From assembly GCA_017303535.1 (NCBI GenBank), contig JAFLCO010000004.1, positions 1 to 54,558 on the forward strand: 54,558 nt of DNA, written 5' to 3'. This document shows positions 8,303 to 17,524 of this stretch, in pieces (positions within the stretch are counted from its first letter, which is position 1; each line of letters opens with the position of its first letter). The notes under the pieces were generated by a model. The model was given only the letters and a program-made list of their open reading frames with translations. It was not told where the DNA came from and did no database searches. The position numbers and the translations under genes are program-made. Source of the DNA: Planctomycetota bacterium. Its GTDB lineage: Bacteria; Planctomycetota; Planctomycetia; Pirellulales; PNKZ01.

Positions 8303-9700
8303 ATGAACGCTCAGAAGTACGATCTCGTGATCCTCGGCACCGGGCCCGGCGGCGAAGGGGCTTCGATGCAGGCTTGCAAGCTCGGCAAGAACGTGGCGGT
8401 CGTCGAGAAGTACTACAAGATCGGCGGCAGTTGCACGCACCGCGGCACGATCCCCAGCAAGGCCCTGCGGTATGCGATCTACCGCATGACGGATACGAAC
8501 CACAACCCGCTCTACCGCGAGACGGGCTTCTCGGCCAATTTCAGCTTTGGGCAACTGCGGAAGTCGGCCGCCGGCGTGATCGCCAAGCAAGTCGACATGC
8601 GGCAAACGTTCTACGAGCGCAACCGCGTGCCGGTCATTCCGGGTGCGGCCCGCTTTGTGGATGCCAACACCATCGAAGCGGTGCAGGAGAACGGCGCTCG
8701 CACGCGGATGCATGCCGACGCGTTCGTGATCGCCGTCGGCTCGCGACCGTACCGTCCGCCGGGCGTCGACTTCAATCATCCGTGCATCTTCGATAGCGAC
8801 ACGATTCTCGATCTGAAGGACACGCCGCAGACGATCACGATCTACGGGGCGGGCGTCGTCGGCTGCGAATACACGTCGATGTTTCGCAACCTGGGATGCA
8901 AGGTCAACTTGGTAAACACGCGTCAGAAGCTGCTGGAGTTTCTCGACGACGAAATCATCGACGCCCTGGCCTATCACATGCGCGATCGGGGCGTGCTCCT
9001 GCGTCACGGTGAAGAGTACGAGCGGATTGAAGGAGTCGAAGACGGCGTCATTCTGCATTTGAAGAGCGGCAAGGCGCTCAAGACCGACGTGCTGCTCTGG
9101 GCCAACGGGCGGTCGGGCAATGTCGAAGAGCTGGACCTCGACAAGGTGGGCCTGGTGCCGAACAGCCGCGGCCAGCTCGAAGTGAACGAGAACTTCCAGA
9201 CGAAGGTTCCGCATATTTACGCGGTCGGCGACGTGATCGGCTTCCCGTCGCTGGCCAGTGCCGCGTATAGCCAAGGTCGCAGCGCCGCCACGCATTATGT
9301 GGAAGGGAAGCTCGACCACACGCCGACGAAATCGATTCCGACGGGCATTTACACCAGCCCTGAAATTAGCTCGCTCGGGCTGACGGAACGCGAACTGACC
9401 GAGGCCAAGATTCCGTACGAGGTCGGACATTCGCAGTTTAAGAGCCTGGCCCGCGCGCAAATCACGGGCCAAACCGTCGGCATGCTCAAGATTTTATTTC
9501 ATCGCGAAACGCTGGAGTTGCTCGGCATTCACTGCTTCGGACAAAACGCAGCCGAAATCATTCACATCGGTCAGGCGATCATGGCCCAGCCCGGCGCGGG
9601 CAACTCGCTCCTATACTTCATCAACACGACGTTCAACTACCCGACGATGGCGGAAGCGTATCGCGTCGCCGCGCTGAACGGCTACAATCGGCTGTTCTGA
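8303..9700 (+). CDS. sthA: Soluble pyridine nucleotide transhydrogenase
   Basis: This 465-residue flavoprotein would exchange hydride between NADPH and NAD+ in the cytoplasm. It has an N-terminal FAD-binding GTGPGGEGA (12-20), then [13 protein letters not shown] (41-53). In this motif the first Cys of the dihydrolipoamide dehydrogenase CxxxxC pair is kept (C44) but the second is Thr (T49), as in known SthA proteins. An NAD(P)-binding GAGVVGCEY and a second FAD motif ([20 protein letters not shown]) follow. The C-terminus reads HIGQAIM instead of the HPT...E dyad of disulfide reductases. Length matches the 466 residues of the E. coli enzyme. A longer frame starts at 8258, but ATG 8303 ([12 protein letters not shown]) fits the family start. 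Confidence 0.92.
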   Translation: MNAQKYDLVILGTGPGGEGASMQACKLGKNVAVVEKYYKIGGSCTHRGTIPSKALRYAIYRMTDTNHNPLYRETGFSANFSFGQLRKSAAGVIAKQVDMRQTFYERNRVPVIPGAARFVDANTIEAVQENGARTRMHADAFVIAVGSRPYRPPGVDFNHPCIFDSDTILDLKDTPQTITIYGAGVVGCEYTSMFRNLGCKVNLVNTRQKLLEFLDDEIIDALAYHMRDRGVLLRHGEEYERIEGVEDGVILHLKSGKALKTDVLLWANGRSGNVEELDLDKVGLVPNSRGQLEVNENFQTKVPHIYAVGDVIGFPSLASAAYSQGRSAATHYVEGKLDHTPTKSIPTGIYTSPEISSLGLTERELTEAKIPYEVGHSQFKSLARAQITGQTVGMLKILFHRETLELLGIHCFGQNAAEIIHIGQAIMAQPGAGNSLLYFINTTFNYPTMAEAYRVAALNGYNRLF

Positions 9701-9740
9701 GTAAGGCACTAGGCGTTAGGAGCTAGGCGCTAGCGAGAAG

Positions 9741-9764
9741 TTTAGCCGTCGGGCTTGCCCGACG
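9741..9764 (+). repeat. TAGCC-headed hairpin
   Basis: TTTAGCC is followed by CGTCGGGC-TT-GCCCGACG, an 8-bp perfect stem. It lies 26 bases before the aminoacylase start. An identical unit forms the left half of the paired element at 28141-28209. Upstream at 9704-9736 a degenerate TAGGAGC-type tandem series is visible. Confidence 0.6.
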
Positions 9765-9789
9765 CGTGTCACGCGGGCGTGAGTCGTCG

Positions 9790-11355
9790 ATGTTTGACTT
9801 ATTGATTCATGGCGGCGAGGTCGTCGACGGGCTTGGCTCCCCGCGGCGTCGCCTCGATGTCGCCGTGCGGGGTGATCGAATCGCCGGCGTCGGGCAGTTT
9901 GCCGCCGATTCGGCTCGGCGGGTTCTCGATGCGCGCGGGCTTGTGGTGACGCCGGGCTTCATCGACGTTCACAACCACAGCGACGGTTGGCTTCTCAAGC
10001 ACCCCAACTTCGCGAGCAAGACGCTCCAAGGAATAACGACCGAGGTGCTCGGAAGCGACGGGATCAGCTACGCCCCGACCACGCCGGCCCTGGCGCCGCA
10101 ATGGATTCACCACCTCCGCTCGCTTAACGGCCTGGAACTCGCCGACTACTCCGGCTGGGAGTCGCTCGCCGATTACTACAACCTGCTCGACGGCCGCACC
10201 GCACAGAACGTCGTCGCGCAGATTCCGTACGCCAATTTGCGAGTGCTGGCCTCGGGCTGGTCGCAGCGAAAGCTCGATGACGTGCAGATCAAGCTGATGC
10301 AGTACGCCGTGGCCCAGAATATGGAAAGCGGCGCGATCGGCGTCTCCACGGGCCTTGATTATGTGAACGAGTTTTACGCTTCGACCGATGAGATCGTCGA
10401 AAGCATCGCGGCCATGCGCCCTTACGACGGGCTGTACGTCACGCACGTGCGGTACAAAAAAGGGCTCGTGCCCGCCGTGAAGGAAGCGGTCGACATTAGC
10501 CGGCGTGCCGGTGTGCGGTTGCATATTTCGCACCTCAAGGCCGATGCGGCGACGCAGCCGGAACTGCTGGAATATCTCGATCGGGCCGCGGAGGAGGTCG
10601 ACCTGTCGTTCGACGTCTATCCGTATATGCCCGGCTCGACGATGTTGCATTCCTTGCTGCCGAACGAAGTTTGGGACGACGGGCCGCTCGGTGCCGTGGC
10701 GAAGTTGCTCGATCCCGACGTGCGCCGCCGCTTCGGCGAGTACCTGCATACGGAAGCTCGCACGAAGATTCACGTGATTCGTATCGCTTGGTTGCCGAGC
10801 AAGGCGAACGCGAAATATCAAGGAATGTCGCTGGCGCAGTACATCGCGGCCGTCGGGCGGTCGCCCGCCGATGCGCTGTGCGACTTGTTGATCGAAGAAA
10901 ACTTGTCGGTGTTGTGCGTGTTTCACGTCGGCGACGACGGGCTCGTCGAGCCGTTCATTAAGCACGACAAGTTCATGCTCGGTAGCGACGGCATTTTCCA
11001 GCCCGACGGACCGGTGCATCCGCGTCAGTTTGGCGCCGCCGCGAGGATGATCGGACGCGTGGTCCGCGAGCGCCGTTGGCTGACGCTCGAGCAAGCCGTG
11101 CAGAAGCTGACGAGCGTGCCAGCCGCACGGTTCGGGCTTGTCGATCGGGGCGTCCTGCGCGATGGGGCTTTTGCCGACGTCGTCGTATTTGATCCCGACA
11201 AGATCGACGATCCGGCGACGTTCGAAGAGCCGCGGCAACACGCCGTCGGCGTCCGCGACGTCCTGGTCAACGGCACGCCGATCGTCGCCGAAGGGCGGGC
11301 GCTAGAAAACCTTGAAAAGTGGCCGGGCCGCTGGCTACGGCGCGGGGCGCGCTAG
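9790..11355 (+). CDS. N-acyl-D-amino-acid deacylase-like amidohydrolase
   Basis: This 521-residue metal-dependent hydrolase probably removes N-acyl groups from D-amino acids or related amides. It begins with the amidohydrolase composite beta-sandwich (DLLIHGGEVVDGLG) and the metal motif PGFIDVHNHSD (HxH at 61-63). Further barrel motifs are VTHVR, ISHLKA and MLGSDG (catalytic Asp). In the Alcaligenes-type enzyme a cysteine metal ligand sits in GNCGIS; here the segment is GSDGISYAP with Asp, a known-looking variant that may alter metal binding. The chosen start, ATG 9790, begins the domain directly; a GTG at 9766 would overlap the upstream hairpin. The specific substrate is uncertain. Confidence 0.8.
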   Translation: MFDLLIHGGEVVDGLGSPRRRLDVAVRGDRIAGVGQFAADSARRVLDARGLVVTPGFIDVHNHSDGWLLKHPNFASKTLQGITTEVLGSDGISYAPTTPALAPQWIHHLRSLNGLELADYSGWESLADYYNLLDGRTAQNVVAQIPYANLRVLASGWSQRKLDDVQIKLMQYAVAQNMESGAIGVSTGLDYVNEFYASTDEIVESIAAMRPYDGLYVTHVRYKKGLVPAVKEAVDISRRAGVRLHISHLKADAATQPELLEYLDRAAEEVDLSFDVYPYMPGSTMLHSLLPNEVWDDGPLGAVAKLLDPDVRRRFGEYLHTEARTKIHVIRIAWLPSKANAKYQGMSLAQYIAAVGRSPADALCDLLIEENLSVLCVFHVGDDGLVEPFIKHDKFMLGSDGIFQPDGPVHPRQFGAAARMIGRVVRERRWLTLEQAVQKLTSVPAARFGLVDRGVLRDGAFADVVVFDPDKIDDPATFEEPRQHAVGVRDVLVNGTPIVAEGRALENLEKWPGRWLRRGAR

Positions 11356-11417
11356 CCACCGCTTTCGACTGCCGCGTTTATGTCCCGGCGAAAGTGTTAA
11401 TGCTGCGGTCGCGCGAC

Positions 11418-11442
11418 GATATACTCGCGAGTCGTGTATATC
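11418..11442. promoter_or_regulatory. Palindromic site upstream of the secreted barrel gene
   Basis: GATATAC (11418-11424) and GTATATC (11436-11442) form a perfect 7-bp inverted repeat. The spacer holds a second palindrome, ACTCGCGAGT. It ends 29 bases before the start codon at 11472, where an operator could act. The bound protein is unknown. Confidence 0.35.
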
Positions 11443-11471
11443 ACTTCACTTCGAGACGTTCGGAGTCGGTC

Positions 11472-13193
11472 ATGCGTTTCATGTTCATCGCGGCGGCGAT
11501 TCTGCTTTTCAAGATCGTCGAAGCAACTGCCGCGGATAACGTGCCCAAACAGTTCTGGTTCTTCGTCGAAGCGGAATTCCGCGACCGCGAACTTCCGGGA
11601 CTGAAGACCGACGAAGTTCTCGCGTTGATGAAGCGCGCCAAGGACGCCGGCTATCACGGGATGCTGGTTTCCGATTACTCGTTCGGAAAAATCCCCGACG
11701 ATCCGATGCTCGTTGCGAATTTGGCGCGCGTGCGGGACAAGGCCGACGAACTCGGTCTGAAAGTGGTACCACAGGTAATGCCGGTCGGCGCCTCGAACAG
11801 CATCTTGATGAACGACAACAATCTGGCGGAAGGGGTGCCGGTCGAGAATTGCCCGCTGAAGGAAGTCGACGGAGTGCTTGAGGCCGTCGAAGGAGAAGAG
11901 TTGTTGCTTGAGGGCGGTTTCGAAGGTGTTTCCAGCGGAGATCTCGGCAACAGCACGTTCGACGTCGCGGGGTGGCGCATTGACGAGCACGACAAAGAAA
12001 TCATCCGCAGCAGCAGCGTCGAACGGCACACGGGGAACAAATCGCTGGTGATGTCCGATTTCGAGGCCGGCGTCGACGACTACTTTGCCGGCCGCACGGT
12101 GACGCTGCTTCCCAGGCGGCAGCACCGCATGAAATTCTTCGTTAAGAGTTCCGACTTCGACGGACAAGTACGGGTATTAATCAAGCCGCGAGCCGCGGCC
12201 GGATATCAGCGGATCCTGCAGATCGAGCGGCCGAGCGGCGAGGCTTGGATCGAATGCGTCGTGACGTTCAATTCATTGACCGGCGGTGAAGTCGACGTGA
12301 CGCTCGCCCTGGACAAGGCGACTAAGGGCAAAATCTTCTTCGACGACGTCGAACTGCGATCAGTCGGACCGACCAACTTGCTCAGGCGCGACGGTTGTTC
12401 GATTCGGATCGTTCACGACGACCGCGAGCTTCGTGAAGGAACTGATTTCGAGCCGTGGCGACAAGACTACTCGGAATCTCCGGGCGATTTCGATATCAAT
12501 GCCGAAGGCCCGCCCGTCAAACTGATGCCCGGTTCGGGAGTTCCCGAGGGCGCCGAAGTTTCGGTCGACTACTTTCATGCCGAGCCGATGCGGTTCGGCG
12601 CGAACGTGCTGGTTTCGTGCTGCCTCAAGCATCCGGCGCTCGACGATTGCTACCGAAAGCAGGTACAAGCCTTGCGACAGTTGCTCAGGCCCGACGGGTG
12701 GCTGCTGGGGCACGACGAAATCCGCGTCGCCGGATGGTGCCAACTCTGCAACGAACCGGCGACGACATGCGGTCAATTGTTAGGCGACAACGTACGACGT
12801 TGCCTCGACATGGTTCACGAGCACGGCGGCGCAAAGCCTGCTTTCGTGTGGAACGACATGTTCGATAAACACTTCAACGCCCAGGACCGCTATTTCCTTA
12901 ACCGCAGCACGTTTACGGACTCGTGGAAAGGATTGAAGCCCGAGACGAGGATCGTCAATTGGACGAACGACTTATGCGATCGCAAGGCATCGGTCGAATT
13001 CCTCAACGGTCTTGGTCACCGGCAGGTCGCCGCGATGTACTACGATCTGGAGGGCGACGAACTTGAGCAGAGCACAAAGTCTTGGCGGGAGCTGATAAGG
13101 ACGAACGAACTGATCGACGCCGTGCTCTACGCAACGTGGGAGAAAAACTACGATCGGCTCGAAGAGTTCCGAAATTACTTTCCGACGCCCTAA
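11472..13193 (+). CDS. Secreted barrel protein with a CBM-like insertion
   Basis: This 573-residue exported protein has a signal peptide MRFMFIAAAILLFKIVEATAA. Residues ~25-130 look like the first beta-alpha units of a TIM barrel (FWFFVEAEF, ALMKRAKDAGYHGMLVSDYSFG, GLKVVPQVMPVG). Residues ~146-297 read as a galactose-binding/CBM-type beta sandwich (LLEGGFEG...GWRI...WIECVVTF...IFFDDVEL). The barrel then appears to resume with acidic HDEIRVAGWCQLC near residue 414 and paired cysteines. This suggests a glycoside-hydrolase-like enzyme with an inserted carbohydrate-binding domain (inference). The frame is open from 11319, but ATG 11472 gives the signal peptide. The family is not recognised with certainty. 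Confidence 0.7.
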   Translation: MRFMFIAAAILLFKIVEATAADNVPKQFWFFVEAEFRDRELPGLKTDEVLALMKRAKDAGYHGMLVSDYSFGKIPDDPMLVANLARVRDKADELGLKVVPQVMPVGASNSILMNDNNLAEGVPVENCPLKEVDGVLEAVEGEELLLEGGFEGVSSGDLGNSTFDVAGWRIDEHDKEIIRSSSVERHTGNKSLVMSDFEAGVDDYFAGRTVTLLPRRQHRMKFFVKSSDFDGQVRVLIKPRAAAGYQRILQIERPSGEAWIECVVTFNSLTGGEVDVTLALDKATKGKIFFDDVELRSVGPTNLLRRDGCSIRIVHDDRELREGTDFEPWRQDYSESPGDFDINAEGPPVKLMPGSGVPEGAEVSVDYFHAEPMRFGANVLVSCCLKHPALDDCYRKQVQALRQLLRPDGWLLGHDEIRVAGWCQLCNEPATTCGQLLGDNVRRCLDMVHEHGGAKPAFVWNDMFDKHFNAQDRYFLNRSTFTDSWKGLKPETRIVNWTNDLCDRKASVEFLNGLGHRQVAAMYYDLEGDELEQSTKSWRELIRTNELIDAVLYATWEKNYDRLEEFRNYFPTP

Positions 13194-13219
13194 TCACGTT
13201 CCGGCGAACGATCCGGTGC

Positions 13220-14389
13220 TTAGCTGCCGTAACCGTACTTTTCGATAAACGGTCGCCAGCGCGTGCGCACCGCCGCCCGCTGCTCGTCGGTCAGCGAATA
13301 CTTGTTCGTTTGATAGTCGGCGTTTTCCGCGAGGTATTTTTCGATCGCGGGGCGGACTTGCGAATAGTCGCCGAGTTCGAGTTGGCGGTAGATTTCTTCC
13401 ATGCGGCCGCGGGCGTCGGCCACGAGGTCTTCGTAGCGTACTTCGTACAGGCGCTCGGGCGGAATCAAGGCCCGATCGGCTTCGAACCGATCGTAGATCC
13501 GCGTGAACGTCGAAAGTACGTGCTCTTCGAGGCCGGCGAACGTCGGCACTTGCAAGCCGTGCGTTTCGTAGAGCCGTTTCCAAAGATGCACGGTCGAGGG
13601 GAACAGTACGTACGGATCGCGGACGATGTAGATAAACCGTGCGTCGGGGAACATTTCCAAGAGCGTGCGGACGCGGGCCGTGTGCGTGGGCGATTTGATG
13701 ATCAGCCGCTTGCCGGTAAGAAACGTCACCTTTTGCAGAAAGTGATAGAGCGCGTTCTTCCAGCGGGTGCGTTCGGCCTCGCTCACGTCGAGGGTGAGGT
13801 ATTCCTGATAGGCCGGCGGACGATTCGGAAAGGCGATCGTGAGATACGGCGACGGTATGCCGAGGTTGCAGAGCGCGAACTCGTCTTCCTGCGGACGGTC
13901 CCAGCCCATCGGCATGTTGTCCATCGGCCGGCGCGACGGCATCAACCAATAGAAGACGCGCGTGACCCACCAGTGAGAAATGGTGAAGTGATTCGGCGCC
14001 ATCACCTGATAGGTGCTCGGCGACGTGAATTGCGGATCGAGCCCGAGCAGCTCATGCAGCCACGTGGTGCCGCTGCGCCAGTGGCCGAGGATGATCAGCG
14101 GCCGGGGTTGTATTTTTGTGCGGCGGATCGCCGGGCCGAGAATCAGCGATTCGACGAGCCACTGGGCCGTGTTGAGGAAGCTGACGAGCGTGATCAGCAC
14201 CGCCTTGTACCAGTAGCAGAAGCTGACCTGGAAACGGTTGCGGATCAAAAACAGCGTCCAAGTGCCGTAGCACATGCCGATCCACATCCGCGGCGCCCAC
14301 TTCCGCTCCTTCTTCTTGGCGGCGGGCTTCTTCGCGGCAGCGGCCGTTGCCGAGGTCGGCGGAACGACGGAACTGGGGGAGTCGGTCAT
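13220..14389 (-). CDS. Sulfotransferase family protein
   Basis: This 389-residue protein is a PAPS-dependent sulfotransferase. The 5'-phosphosulfate loop is ILGHWRSGTTWLHELL (100-115), and the 3'-phosphate motif is RFIYIVRDPYVLFPST (about 255). KSPTHTARVRTLLEMFPDA and the C-terminal WRPFIEKYGY also fit the family. An Ala/Lys-rich N-terminus (AAAAKKPAAKKKERK) and two hydrophobic stretches (about 38-85) suggest membrane attachment, unlike soluble cytosolic members. It would transfer sulfate to an acceptor such as a glycan or lipid, and the acceptor is unknown. It converges on the secreted barrel gene with a 26-base gap. Confidence 0.85.
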   Translation of the reverse strand: MTDSPSSVVPPTSATAAAAKKPAAKKKERKWAPRMWIGMCYGTWTLFLIRNRFQVSFCYWYKAVLITLVSFLNTAQWLVESLILGPAIRRTKIQPRPLIILGHWRSGTTWLHELLGLDPQFTSPSTYQVMAPNHFTISHWWVTRVFYWLMPSRRPMDNMPMGWDRPQEDEFALCNLGIPSPYLTIAFPNRPPAYQEYLTLDVSEAERTRWKNALYHFLQKVTFLTGKRLIIKSPTHTARVRTLLEMFPDARFIYIVRDPYVLFPSTVHLWKRLYETHGLQVPTFAGLEEHVLSTFTRIYDRFEADRALIPPERLYEVRYEDLVADARGRMEEIYRQLELGDYSQVRPAIEKYLAENADYQTNKYSLTDEQRAAVRTRWRPFIEKYGYGS

Positions 14390-14486
14390 TGTTCACGATC
14401 AGCGCGGCACGGTAGCGGCGAAAACGAGCCACTTATCGTACTCACAACGCGGTTTGGGCGAAACGGGCCGTCCCGCCGTCTTCGCG

Positions 14487-15032
14487 CTAACGTTGCAGCG
14501 TCGTCGTGCCGGTCGGGAAACGGTCGGCGACCGCCGTGAGGGCCGCCGACATTTCGTGGGCCACGTCGCTGGAAGTTTGCAGGCCGGTGAGGCGCTGGAG
14601 GACGACGCCGCCCGGGGCCGCGATGACCAACGTCGGATAGGCCCTCACGCGGAACTCTTCGCAAAGTTTCGGAACGGCGTCGACGTCGAGCCGGACGCAA
14701 ATGAAATCGGCCGCGAGTTTGGCGAGTTGCGCATCGGTGCGAAGTTCGCCGAACATTCGCTGAGTGTGGGCACACCACTCGGCCCCGAACAACAACAGCA
14801 GCGGCTTACCTTCGGCCCGGGCCTGGGCCGACGCGGCTTTGTAGTCAGTGAGAAACGTCAGACCGGCGGCCGCCGGCGGCGGTGCGGCGGCTTTCGACGG
14901 TTCTTGCGTCGCGATGCCAAGCCCTTCCGTACGCCGCGATTCGCGCGCCGTCTCGGTCTTCGTCGCCGCCGGGCCGCAGCCGAGCGTGGCGAGAAGCAGG
15001 AGCGTCGGAAGGTGGCGGAAGCGGAGGGTCAT
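14487..15032 (-). CDS. Thioredoxin-like lipoprotein lacking the second active-site Cys
   Basis: This 181-residue protein starts at 15032 with a lipoprotein signal (MTLRFRHLPTLLLLATLGC; lipobox LATLGC). A low-complexity linker (about 22-60) leads to a thioredoxin fold: KPLLLLFGAEWCAHTQRMF, the strand FICVRLDVDAVP, and the cis-Pro loop VRAYPTLVIAAPGG. The active site is WCAHT, so only the first cysteine of CxxC remains. A disulfide exchange role would need a partner thiol; it may act as a binding protein instead. An upstream in-frame start at 15095 exists but would bury the lipoprotein signal. Divergent from flhA across a 333-base gap. Confidence 0.75.
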   Translation of the reverse strand: MTLRFRHLPTLLLLATLGCGPAATKTETARESRRTEGLGIATQEPSKAAAPPPAAAGLTFLTDYKAASAQARAEGKPLLLLFGAEWCAHTQRMFGELRTDAQLAKLAADFICVRLDVDAVPKLCEEFRVRAYPTLVIAAPGGVVLQRLTGLQTSSDVAHEMSAALTAVADRFPTGTTTLQR

Positions 15033-15365
15033 GAACAGTCGAACGAACTCGCCAAGCGAATCGCGGAATCTCAATGCCGACGAAGATGCCGGCAAACGAC
15101 GATTTGTCGCCGCGCGGTTGGAATCGGCCTTCGGGGCGAGGCAACTTAAAACAAATCGATTCCGGCGGCGGAAGAGGAACTAGGAAGGCGACTGCAGACT
15201 GCTGAATGCTGGATGCAGAACCGGAGAAGGACTGCCGGCACGACGGTTCGTCGCGTCGGGTCGTAGTTGCCCTGGACATTAGGAACACGTTTGAAGTACT
15301 TTCCCGCCCCCACGTCTCCGTCGCATTTCACGCACTTCACACCGCTAGCTTCTTAGAGGGCAGGG
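15033..15365. other. Divergent intergenic region upstream of flhA
   Basis: A 333-base gap between the lipoprotein and the flagellar operon. It should carry the flhA promoter. A GGCACG-N4-TTCG segment at 15236-15249 recalls a sigma-54 site but lacks the -12 GC, so I do not call it. A short antisense frame (15146-15340) has no support. Weak CTG-rich repetition is visible at 15190-15222. Confidence 0.4.
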
Positions 15366-17459
15366 ATGCCGCCCCCCGCAGCCGTTGCCGGCGTACGTTC
15401 CGCCGGGCAACGGGGCTTAGACCTGATTCTGCCGTTGGGCCTGATCACCGCCGTTTTGGTGATCATGGTTCCGCTGCCGCCGTCGCTACTCGACGTGTTC
15501 TTGGCCGTGAACATCAGCACGGCCGTGATCATGCTGCTGACGACGATCTACGTGCGCACGCCGCTGGAATTCAGCGTCTTCCCGTCGTTGCTCTTGGCGA
15601 CCACCCTCGGCCGGCTGGTGCTTAACGTCGCGACGACCCGGCTCATTCTCACGCGGGCTTCCACGCACGGGCTCGACGCCGCCGGCGACGTCGTGCGGAC
15701 GTTCGGCGAGTTCGTGGCCGGCGACAAGATCGTCGTCGGCATCATTATCTTCGTCATCATCGTGCTCATTCAGTTCATCGTCATCACCAAGGGCGCCACG
15801 CGCATCAGCGAAGTCGCCGCACGGTTCGCATTAGACGGCATGCCCGGCCGACAAATGGCGATCGACGCCGACTTGAACGCGGGCATCATCGACGAGCGCG
15901 AAGCCAAACGCCGGCGCGAGGAAATCACGGCTCAAGCCGACTTCTTCGGGGCTATGGACGGTGCCAGCAAGTTCGTGCGCGGCGACGCCATCGCAGGCAT
16001 CGTCATCACGCTGGTGAATATCGTCGGCGGTTTGTTCATCGGCGTGTTCGAAAGCGGCATGACGCTCGGCGAAGCGGCGCACGTGTTCACGAAACTGACG
16101 ATCGGCGACGGCTTGGTCAGCCAAGTTCCCGCGTTCTTGATTTCGCTAGCCGCCGGCTTGCTCACCACGCGCAGCAGCACGGATTCGAACCTGCCGGCTC
16201 AGTTCGTCGGCCAATTGCTTTCGCGACCGCAGGCCTTGTTCGTCACCGGCGGCTTCTTGGGATTGCTCGTGTTCACGAGCCTCCCCAAGGTGCCGCTCCT
16301 GACGATCGCCGTCGGCTGCATCGGTTTTGCGCTCACGCTCACAAAGAAAGCCGAAGCGGCCAAGAAGACCGAAGAAGCCGCTGCCACGGCCGCGGAGAAG
16401 AAGCCGAAAGAAGACAAGATCGAAGACTTGCTCAACGTCGACCCCATGGAAGTGGAGATCGGCGTCGGCCTGATTCGTTTGGCCGATCCGAACCGCGGCG
16501 GCGACTTGCTCGATCGCGTGCAGCGCGTGCGGCAGAACGTGGCGGTCGAGATGGGCATCGTCATGCCCAAAGTTCGCATTCGCGACAACATGCGGCTCGA
16601 GCAAAACAGCTACCGCATCAAGATTGCCGATGCCGCCGTGGCCGAGGGAACCGTCTACGCGCAAATGCTCTTGGCCATCGACAGCGGAGCGACCAACGGC
16701 AAGATTCAAGGTCTCGAAACTCGGGAGCCGGCCTTCGGAACCCGTGCTTACTGGATCGAGGCCAACACGCGGGAACAGGCCGAAATGAAAGGCTTCACGG
16801 TCGTGGAGCCCGTGAGCGTGCTGGCGACGCATCTCACGGAGACCGTGCGCCGCTACGGCGACGAAATCCTCACGCGCGACGCCACGAAGCATCTGATCAA
16901 CCAACTCAAGAATACGTCGCCGGCCGTCGTCGACGAACTCGTGCCCGGTGTCATGAAGCTCGCCGATGTGCAACAAGTGCTGCAGAATCTGCTTCGCGAA
17001 CAGGTGCCGATTCGCCAACTCGCCAAGATTCTCGAAACGCTCGGCGACCACGCCGGGCGGATCAAAGACCCGCTGCTGCTTACGGAATTCGTCCGCCACA
17101 AGCTGGCCCGCACCATCTGCACGCGCTACCGCGACGCGGAGAAGCGGCTATTCGTGGTGACGCTCGACCCGGCTTTGGAAGATCGCATTCGCGCCGGCTT
17201 CGAACAAACGGAGCGTGGGCTCTTTATCCGTATGTCGCCGCCGGCGATCGACATGACTTGCAAGCTGATCGCGAAGGAAGTCGAACGACTGACGCTGCAA
17301 GGCCGACAGCCGATCGTCTTGGTGAGCCCGCAAATTCGCGCGGCGCTGAAGCAGATGACGACCGCCCAACTGCCGCAACTCGTGGTGCTGAGCTACAACG
17401 AAGTCACTCGTGATACGACGATCGAATCGATAGCGATGGTGGCCGACGCCGGTAAGTAG
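15366..17459 (+). CDS. flhA: Flagellar export gate protein FlhA
   Basis: This 697-residue protein is the nonameric core of the flagellar type III export apparatus in the inner membrane. About eight transmembrane helices occupy the first ~330 residues. The FHIPEP signature lies in the first cytoplasmic loop (146-169: ISEVAARFALDGMPG then RQMAIDAD, with Arg for the usual Lys). A Lys/Glu-rich linker (AKKTEEAAATAAEKKPKEDK) joins the membrane part to the cytoplasmic domain that docks chaperone-substrate complexes. Length matches the family (about 690-700). It opens the flagellar operon; flhF follows after 65 bases. The start ATG 15366 is preceded by purine-rich GAGGGCAGGG. Confidence 0.95.
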   Translation: MPPPAAVAGVRSAGQRGLDLILPLGLITAVLVIMVPLPPSLLDVFLAVNISTAVIMLLTTIYVRTPLEFSVFPSLLLATTLGRLVLNVATTRLILTRASTHGLDAAGDVVRTFGEFVAGDKIVVGIIIFVIIVLIQFIVITKGATRISEVAARFALDGMPGRQMAIDADLNAGIIDEREAKRRREEITAQADFFGAMDGASKFVRGDAIAGIVITLVNIVGGLFIGVFESGMTLGEAAHVFTKLTIGDGLVSQVPAFLISLAAGLLTTRSSTDSNLPAQFVGQLLSRPQALFVTGGFLGLLVFTSLPKVPLLTIAVGCIGFALTLTKKAEAAKKTEEAAATAAEKKPKEDKIEDLLNVDPMEVEIGVGLIRLADPNRGGDLLDRVQRVRQNVAVEMGIVMPKVRIRDNMRLEQNSYRIKIADAAVAEGTVYAQMLLAIDSGATNGKIQGLETREPAFGTRAYWIEANTREQAEMKGFTVVEPVSVLATHLTETVRRYGDEILTRDATKHLINQLKNTSPAVVDELVPGVMKLADVQQVLQNLLREQVPIRQLAKILETLGDHAGRIKDPLLLTEFVRHKLARTICTRYRDAEKRLFVVTLDPALEDRIRAGFEQTERGLFIRMSPPAIDMTCKLIAKEVERLTLQGRQPIVLVSPQIRAALKQMTTAQLPQLVVLSYNEVTRDTTIESIAMVADAGK

Positions 17460-17481
17460 TACGAGTCAGAGAATACGAGAA

Positions 17482-17500
17482 CGCGGAGGCAAACTCCGCG
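17482..17500 (+). other. Stem-loop between flhA and flhF
   Basis: CGCGGAG-GCAAA-CTCCGCG forms a perfect 7-bp stem with a 5-base loop. No T-tract follows, so it is more likely an mRNA processing or stability hairpin than a terminator. Confidence 0.4.
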
Positions 17501-17524
17501 GCCAAATAACAGAAGGGGAGTCAC

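Noticed and set aside
15236..15249. Sigma-54-like site upstream of flhA
   Set aside because: GGCACG-N4-TTCG lacks the invariant -12 GC dinucleotide, so the resemblance is partial.
15146..15340. Short minus-strand frame with MKCVKC
   Set aside because: No ribosome site, no further zinc motif and low-complexity tail; most likely chance.
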